Of a stretch of DNA of 10,525 bases, positions 5,861-10,525 are shown piece after piece. Below the pieces are notes generated by a model. That model saw only the letters and a program-made list of their open reading frames with translations, was not told the DNA's origin and searched no databases. The position numbers and the translations under genes were made by a program. The DNA comes from ZAX-1 sp046533095 (lineage in GTDB: Bacteria > Bacillota > Clostridia > Lachnospirales > Lachnospiraceae). The stretch is taken from the NCBI GenBank assembly GCA_046533095.1, contig JAJQRA010000043.1:1-10525 (forward strand), written 5' to 3'. Every line of letters begins with the position of its first letter. Within the stretch, counting starts at the first letter, position 1.

Positions 5861-7360
5861 TTAACTCCTTTGAATCCACATTTTATCCCAAAACATCAGA
5901 CTGCTTATGGCATTCCAACGAATTGTGTCAGCACAATCTTCGGTAGCATTCTGTATTGAATTTTCCGAAAGCCGCCGCAAAGGCAATCGCTTAATCTGAT
6001 TCACATAGTCAAGCAAAAAATGCCCGAAGTTATCAAAATCCAGAGGGATAAAACACGGTGGTGATATGTATTTGTACTTGGTTTCCCCACTTACAAAGCA
6101 ATCACTTCCAACGATATACTCCGTCTGTTTCAAAATGGATGCGGATTGCTCTTTATTTGGATTAACGAGCCACTTTATCGAATGTCCCGCCTCCTTTACG
6201 GCGGCATTCATATAACTGTCCGCAAAGTTCACGAGCTTTTCCATCGCGTAGATACTGGTGTAGCCCTTTGCGCGTACTTTTATTAACACATGCTCAATAT
6301 TGAATTTCAACACATCGCGATAAAATCGCAAAAATTTGGAAATATTGCGGTAATCGTCCACGCAGAGTACGCAGGAATGGCCGTCCATGGCCGCGCCCGC
6401 TTCTGATAATATGCGCTCCGTCTTGTGCCGTTTCGCCCGCAGATATGACGCGGCTTTATGGCTTAACCGCAGTCTTTCGGCAATATCCAAATAAAGATGC
6501 TCAATCCCATCAAGCCCCTCATACGCATATCTATCTTGGTCAATTCGGAAATAATCCGTTCCGAATACTTCCTTCATCTTAACCGCCCAATTGATCCGCC
6601 GCGTCATTATGTTCAGCACCGCTTTCGGCGCATTTTCAATGTCTTCTATCTTTCCGCCCGGCAGGATAGAATTGATCTCAATGCCCATTGCGATCAATTC
6701 TTTTATTACGCCGCCAAGTAATGCTTGACCGCCGCCTTCCCAAAACAGGCCGCACAAATTCACGGCGTTAATTTGTGTTTCCTGCGATTTCATCACCTGT
6801 GTTACCATCGCTTTCATAGCATCGGAAAATCCGCATCCTCTCAGGCTTTCGTCAAAATGCCGCGTATCACCGCATCTTTCCTGCGGGCGTATAAACGCAT
6901 CATTGCCGATATGCCGCTTATCCGCATGAGAAATCCCTTCCGACGACACAAAAATCAAATGGCAGGGGACAGTCGGGCGTAACTCAGCCAAAATGCGCTC
7001 AACATCAGCACCTATCATCTCTATCGGTGTGGTGGGTATCACAGCTATTAATACGGGTTTCAGCCGGAGGGCAACGTCTAAAATAGTTGCCCTCAACTTT
7101 TCTTCACCGCCCATAGCAATGTCATATTCGTTCAAATTCGTACAGTGCAGGTCACAAGCCGATGTGCCATTCATACGGCACAAGTAGCGATAGTGATACC
7201 CGCACCCCGCCGAACCATGCAGAATTGGAATCACGTCCCGCATAGAACTGAACGTATAGATTGCACCCGCCGCCTTCCCGCTGGGCGTAAAGCTGTGCGC
7301 GTAGGGAAGCCGATTGTACAGATACGCATTTTTATAAAATTCCCTAAGATTTCCACCCAT
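5861..7360 (-). CDS. Nitrogenase component 1-like protein, NifK-like subunit with reduced cluster ligands
   Basis: This is a 499-residue member of the nitrogenase component 1 family. HGSAGCGYHYRY (Cys53 at the sixth position) followed by a Cys-containing loop and LNEYDIAMGGEEKL aligns with the NifK block HGSxGCxxYxR...DSMTE...FGG. The equivalent of the first P-cluster cysteine is absent (SGKAAGA, residues 27-33). The third is replaced by proline (IPTTPIEMIGAD, Pro112). Extra cysteines are Cys61, Cys69 and Cys73. The C-terminal third has GSDCFVSGETKYKY and a final helix. No FeMo-cofactor Cys is seen. The start at 7360 (MGGNLREFY) has GGGAG six bases upstream. A longer frame from 7402 would overlap the binding-protein gene and lacks such a site. 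It lies 19 bp after that gene and 5 bp before the other subunit. Its last codons contain the ribosome binding site for the next gene. It could be the BchB/NifK-like half of the complex. Confidence 0.85.
   Translation of the reverse strand: MGGNLREFYKNAYLYNRLPYAHSFTPSGKAAGAIYTFSSMRDVIPILHGSAGCGYHYRYLCRMNGTSACDLHCTNLNEYDIAMGGEEKLRATILDVALRLKPVLIAVIPTTPIEMIGADVERILAELRPTVPCHLIFVSSEGISHADKRHIGNDAFIRPQERCGDTRHFDESLRGCGFSDAMKAMVTQVMKSQETQINAVNLCGLFWEGGGQALLGGVIKELIAMGIEINSILPGGKIEDIENAPKAVLNIMTRRINWAVKMKEVFGTDYFRIDQDRYAYEGLDGIEHLYLDIAERLRLSHKAASYLRAKRHKTERILSEAGAAMDGHSCVLCVDDYRNISKFLRFYRDVLKFNIEHVLIKVRAKGYTSIYAMEKLVNFADSYMNAAVKEAGHSIKWLVNPNKEQSASILKQTEYIVGSDCFVSGETKYKYISPPCFIPLDFDNFGHFLLDYVNQIKRLPLRRLSENSIQNATEDCADTIRWNAISSLMFWDKMWIQRS
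5865..5870 (-). promoter_or_regulatory. Ribosome binding site of the second nitrogenase-like gene
   Basis: AAGGAG on the minus strand overlaps the final codons (AGG AGT TAA) of the upstream gene and lies nine bases before ATG at 5855. It decides the start at 5855 over GTG at 5879 and implies translational coupling, which favours equal amounts of both subunits. Confidence 0.65.
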
Positions 7361-7379
7361 GTTACGCTCCCTTAAACTG

Positions 7380-8534
7380 TTATTTATGCCACTGTCCTGC
7401 AAACATACCGGAGTATTTCACCGGCATGTACAGCTCAAAAAACTCCTCTAAATCCGCTTGCGGGTCTATATCAGCGAACTCATCAGTCCACAGCATTTTT
7501 GCCATATATTCATATACCGCAAAGTTGAAAGGATATACAGTACCGTTAAAATGTATGCTGTAAAGCCGCTCGTTTTGAATCGCGGGAAGCACGTTCCAAC
7601 CGGGGCGCGACGCTACATATTCGTCAAGGTGCGCAATCGCGGCCTCCGGCGCAACATAGTAACCCATCCGCATGATGTTTGAAGTTTGATCCCAATTGGA
7701 ACCGCCGATAACAATAATGTCAGGATCGGCTGTTAAAACGATTTCTTGGTCTAACACATCGCGTCCATGACCCTCTCCGATATTATCCGCGCCAAGTTTA
7801 TTCCATAAAAGCCCCCAGCCTTCGGATGTATCTCCTCTTGTCTGCCCTATTTCACTCGGTATGGTATTGCCACACTCAAAATACAACACCGGTTTTTTTG
7901 TACCCGATTGAACAATCGTATCAATTCGTGCCAACAGAGCGTCTGTTTTCACTTTTGCGTATTCAACCATCGCGCTTACACGTTCGGATTTCCCAAACAT
8001 CTCGTCCAGCATTTTCATAGCGTTCAGTTCCCCGTAAAACGGATCAGTATTCACATCGGTGAACACGACGGGCAAGCCCATCTCAATCATTTTGCTAATG
8101 CATCCTTTTGATTGAAACTGTGTGTCCACGATAATGATGTCGGGGTTCAATTCCAGCATGGCTTCCACATCAATGTTGTCCTCATACAGCCCATCCATTA
8201 TCAGCAGCTTATCCAAGTCATAGCTTTCGGAAAATTTCTTATAATTATCAATGTCGTTCACTTCCACGCTACCGCCCAACGAAATGACTTTTTTGTCAAA
8301 ATCCTCTCCCAGCACAGCGGCAAGTATATTAAGATCCATGTAGCGCACCGCCACGATTTTGTTGATTTCAAGTGGCAGAGTCACGGTGCGCCCTGCCATA
8401 TCGGTGTATTCTCGCGTTGCGGTTTTTTTCGTGCCAGAATTTGATGTGTTTGGCGCAATACCACATCCGACAATTCCCGCAGCAATAATCACACAAACGA
8501 GCATTAAGCATAAATATTTAATGCGCTTTTTCAT
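7380..8534 (-). CDS. ABC importer substrate-binding lipoprotein (FecB/BtuF type)
   Basis: The 384-residue protein has a lipoprotein signal: MKKR, a hydrophobic stretch, and the lipobox IVGC with Cys24 as lipid anchor. A Ser/Thr/Lys-rich linker follows. The domain begins REYTDMAGRTVTLP, the standard opening of type III (TroA-like fold) binding proteins of siderophore, haem and cobalamin importers. It continues with NPDIIIVDTQ and ADPDIIVIGG, the two lobe motifs, joined by a long helix. It should sit on the outer face of the membrane and deliver a chelate to the permease encoded upstream. Start 8534 is supported by GGAGAG eight bases upstream. The gap to the ATPase gene is 30 bp. Which ligand it binds (Fe-siderophore, haem, corrinoid, other metal complex) cannot be read from sequence. 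Being next to the nitrogenase-like pair suggests that the imported molecule is either their substrate or their metal source. Confidence 0.9.
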   Translation of the reverse strand: MKKRIKYLCLMLVCVIIAAGIVGCGIAPNTSNSGTKKTATREYTDMAGRTVTLPLEINKIVAVRYMDLNILAAVLGEDFDKKVISLGGSVEVNDIDNYKKFSESYDLDKLLIMDGLYEDNIDVEAMLELNPDIIIVDTQFQSKGCISKMIEMGLPVVFTDVNTDPFYGELNAMKMLDEMFGKSERVSAMVEYAKVKTDALLARIDTIVQSGTKKPVLYFECGNTIPSEIGQTRGDTSEGWGLLWNKLGADNIGEGHGRDVLDQEIVLTADPDIIVIGGSNWDQTSNIMRMGYYVAPEAAIAHLDEYVASRPGWNVLPAIQNERLYSIHFNGTVYPFNFAVYEYMAKMLWTDEFADIDPQADLEEFFELYMPVKYSGMFAGQWHK

Positions 8535-8564
8535 AACAATCTCTCCAATCTCAATCTTATTATT

Positions 8565-9356
8565 TTATACCGCGCTCACGCAGGATACATCCTGCGTGAT
8601 ACCTACAAACTCAACTACGGGGTGCCCTTCTTTACTACTGAATATTTCACTTTCCACACGATAGACATCCCGCAAAGCTTCCTTTGTTATCGCTTCTTTT
8701 GGCGCGCCTTGAAAATATACCTCGCCCTCCCGCATAATCAGAACCGAATCCGCATATCTGGAAGCTAAGTTAATGTCATGCATCACAACAACGGTAACGA
8801 TATTGTTTTCTTTCGTCAATCTTGCAATACAACCTAGCAGAGCAAACTTTCTGTGTACATCAAGATTGTTAAGTGGCTCATCCAACAGCAAAACCTTTGG
8901 TTTTTTGATAATCGCCTGCGCCAACAGCACCATTTGAAGCTGCCCGCCGCTCAGTTCCCCTATGTTTTGATGAGCGATTACGCCTAGCTCCAACATGTTC
9001 ATCACATCTTCAACCTGACGCTCCTGCCTCCGCGTGACAAACATGGAAAGCTCACTGATAAGCCCCATGAGTACCATTTCAAAGACCGTAACGGAAGCGC
9101 TAACCTGTGTGGTTTGCGGCAGATAGCTTAGGTTCGTCCGAAAGAAGTCCTTGTCGGAGCGACGAACGTTACGTCCGTCACAATACATGCCGCCTTTCCA
9201 TTTGAGCTGATTGGTAAGGCATTTCAGCAGCGTCGATTTACCCGATCCGTTTGGCCCGATAATGGCTGTGAACTGTTCTTTGAAGCTTGCGCTTACATCT
9301 GTAATTGCGAATTTGGACGCATATTCAAAATTGAGTTTTTCAATACATAGTTCCAT
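8565..9356 (-). CDS. ABC importer ATP-binding protein (FecE/BtuD type)
   Basis: The 263-residue ATPase has every motif of the family: Walker A GPNGSGKST (34-42), Q-loop Gln81 (LSYLPQ), signature LSGGQ (135-139), Walker B VLLLDEP (155-161) and switch His193 (VVVMHD). The length is typical for FecE-like subunits. It acts as a homodimer on the cytoplasmic side of the permease and powers uptake. Start 9356 is preceded by AGAGGTGAT, which contains the stop of the permease gene, with a 7-bp gap, so translation of the two is probably coupled. The signature is followed by LQM where RQR is usual, which is a mild deviation. Confidence 0.93.
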   Translation of the reverse strand: MELCIEKLNFEYASKFAITDVSASFKEQFTAIIGPNGSGKSTLLKCLTNQLKWKGGMYCDGRNVRRSDKDFFRTNLSYLPQTTQVSASVTVFEMVLMGLISELSMFVTRRQERQVEDVMNMLELGVIAHQNIGELSGGQLQMVLLAQAIIKKPKVLLLDEPLNNLDVHRKFALLGCIARLTKENNIVTVVVMHDINLASRYADSVLIMREGEVYFQGAPKEAITKEALRDVYRVESEIFSSKEGHPVVEFVGITQDVSCVSAV

Positions 9357-9363
9357 TTTGTCA

Positions 9364-10398
9364 TCACCTCTTTTTCTGTAAAATCAGCAGCAGTAAAAAC
9401 GGAATCCCTATCATGTTTGTAATTAGCGCGATTGCGAAAGTCACGCCGAATATCTGTGTTTTAGATAGTATTGACGCCACTGAAAGCAAGATACCTCCAA
9501 CCAAAAGCGACGCGGGTATGTAGAACCTCTGCTCCCCGCCCACAAGTCGCTTTGCCAAATAGGGCGCTACCAAGCCGATAAACCCGATGGTGCCGACAAA
9601 ACAGACCGAAACCGCCGTAATGAGCGAAGCCAAAATCATAACTCGCGTGCGCAGTCCCTCTACATCCACACCCAACGCCTTGGCCGTATTATCTCCGATT
9701 AATAGAGACGTTAGTTTCCACGATTCCCTCAGCAGAAACGGTACGCATATGACCAGTATGGCAAATACGATCAAATCCTCATAAAGTGTCGCTCCCACAA
9801 GCGAGCCGTATGACCAGTTTGTAATGCCGCGCAGCGTTTCGTCTGAAACAAAATAGGTGAAAACCGAATTGAGCGCGACAAATAAGAAGTTCATGGCGAT
9901 TCCCGCCAAAATAATCGTTGACTTATCTTTCTTCACCTTGCCCACGGCGTATATCAAAAGAGATGAGCCAAGCGCGAACACAAACGCGAACACAGGCGTG
10001 ACGAAATTTTGCAGATTTTCCGAAAAAACGGAATATCCCAACACCAACGAAAGCGCCGCGCCGAAAGAGGCCGCCGAGGAAATCCCTAACGTATATGGGC
10101 TGGCAAGGGAGTTATTCAGTATCGTTTGCATTTCCATACCGGCAACCGCAAGTCCCGCGCCCACCAAAACCGCCATAATCGCCACCGGCAAGCGAACCGT
10201 CCACACGATAATATGAATCTTCTCGCTGACCGAGGACGGACTGAATATTGCCGTCAGCACGTCTGTCAAAATCAAACCTGATGCTCCTGTCATGAGGTTT
10301 TTGAAAAAGCATACAAGCATAAGAAGAAGCAATCCACAAACCCAAATCAGCTTGCGGGAAGTGACTTTTTTATATAACTCATTACGTTGTTTCGTCAT
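9364..10398 (-). CDS. ABC importer permease (FecCD/BtuC family)
   Basis: The 344-residue protein is very hydrophobic with about ten membrane segments, as expected for FecCD/BtuC. Family markers are RLPVAIMAVLVGAGLAVAG, then MQTILNNSLASPYTLGIS (the N-PLA-P-LG block), GFIGLVAPYLAKRLVGG (the coupling-helix region that touches the ATPase) and the C-terminal MIGIPFLLLLIL. The N-terminus has a short basic stretch before the first helix. GGAGG lies seven bases before ATG 10398. It forms the membrane channel of the importer with the next two genes. The gap to the upstream partial gene is 26 bp. Confidence 0.93.
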   Translation of the reverse strand: MTKQRNELYKKVTSRKLIWVCGLLLLMLVCFFKNLMTGASGLILTDVLTAIFSPSSVSEKIHIIVWTVRLPVAIMAVLVGAGLAVAGMEMQTILNNSLASPYTLGISSAASFGAALSLVLGYSVFSENLQNFVTPVFAFVFALGSSLLIYAVGKVKKDKSTIILAGIAMNFLFVALNSVFTYFVSDETLRGITNWSYGSLVGATLYEDLIVFAILVICVPFLLRESWKLTSLLIGDNTAKALGVDVEGLRTRVMILASLITAVSVCFVGTIGFIGLVAPYLAKRLVGGEQRFYIPASLLVGGILLSVASILSKTQIFGVTFAIALITNMIGIPFLLLLILQKKR

Positions 10399-10424
10399 CT
10401 CGCTTCCTCCATTTTGTGTAATGA

Positions 10425-10525
10425 TTATTGTTCTGGCATCAGCGTCCTCACAATTTCGTCCATCTGTTCACACATCGCAACCATTCGTTCCGCACTTTCG
10501 ATTGTCGGAACACCGTGATAGTAAT
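10425..10525 (-). CDS. C-terminus of an unidentified protein, first visible gene of the operon
   Basis: The last 32 residues are visible: an opening YYHGVPTIESAERMVAM, then a helix-like tail ending VRTLMPEQ, with the stop at 10425-10427. It is collinear with the importer genes, so it belongs to the same transcript. The tail does not look like the C-terminus of NifH or BchL that I know. Its beginning faintly recalls the last helix of nitrogenase component 1 proteins, but this is too short to assign. Confidence 0.6.
   Translation of the reverse strand, partial: YYHGVPTIESAERMVAMCEQMDEIVRTLMPEQ

Noticed and set aside
5855..7360. The nitrogenase-like pair as a true nitrogenase (NifDK)
   Set aside because: FeMo-cofactor ligands and two of three P-cluster cysteines in one subunit are absent, and no other nif gene is in the window.
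1..10525. CRISPR array, tRNA or rRNA genes
   Set aside because: No regularly spaced repeats with spacers and no tRNA- or rRNA-like sequence were seen on either strand.

Overview
The window looks like chromosomal DNA of an anaerobic low-GC Gram-positive bacterium, most likely a member of the Clostridia. The reasons are strong GGAGG-type ribosome binding sites, an LtrB-like (ML-type) group II intron tail, a MazF-type toxin of Firmicute character, a lipoprotein-anchored ABC importer, and nitrogenase-like genes. This assignment is an inference; no rRNA or marker gene is present.

Left part (1 to about 4650) is an accessory, decaying region. It starts with a MazF/PemK toxin gene cut by the window edge (minus strand). 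About 900 bp follow without a convincing gene but with several perfect hairpins. Then comes the 3' end of a group II intron: a frame-broken maturase C-terminus, domain V and domain VI with its bulged branch-point A. Next to it are two divergently oriented gene fragments, an AraC-type regulator (minus) and an ABC exporter (plus). Both lack their 5' halves at the same junction, so one deletion probably removed the shared middle. The ABC fragment also carries two frameshifts. One healthy gene, an aldo/keto reductase of the YghZ/GPR (AKR14) type, follows. After it comes a gene-poor stretch with a small repeat-containing ORF, then a short LRV/HEAT-like repeat gene broken by a frameshift that fits loss of one copy of a 7-bp tandem duplication.

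Right part (4662 to the right edge) is a compact minus-strand operon with short gaps and good ribosome binding sites. In order of transcription it holds the tail of an unidentified gene, a FecCD/BtuC-type permease, its ATPase, a lipoprotein substrate-binding protein, and two different proteins of the nitrogenase component 1 (NifD/NifK/BchN/BchB) family. The nitrogenase-like pair has an asymmetric set of Fe-S ligands. The second protein has three cysteines with BchN-like spacing. The first keeps only one of the three usual cysteines. Neither has a visible FeMo-cofactor cysteine. This suggests a DPOR-like complex with one interface [4Fe-4S] cluster and no FeMo cofactor, coupled to uptake of a metal chelate, corrinoid, haem-like or similar molecule. 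No NifH-like reductase lies in the window; it would have to be upstream (beyond 10525) or elsewhere. This operon is the most interesting part of the window and the best candidate for an undescribed system.
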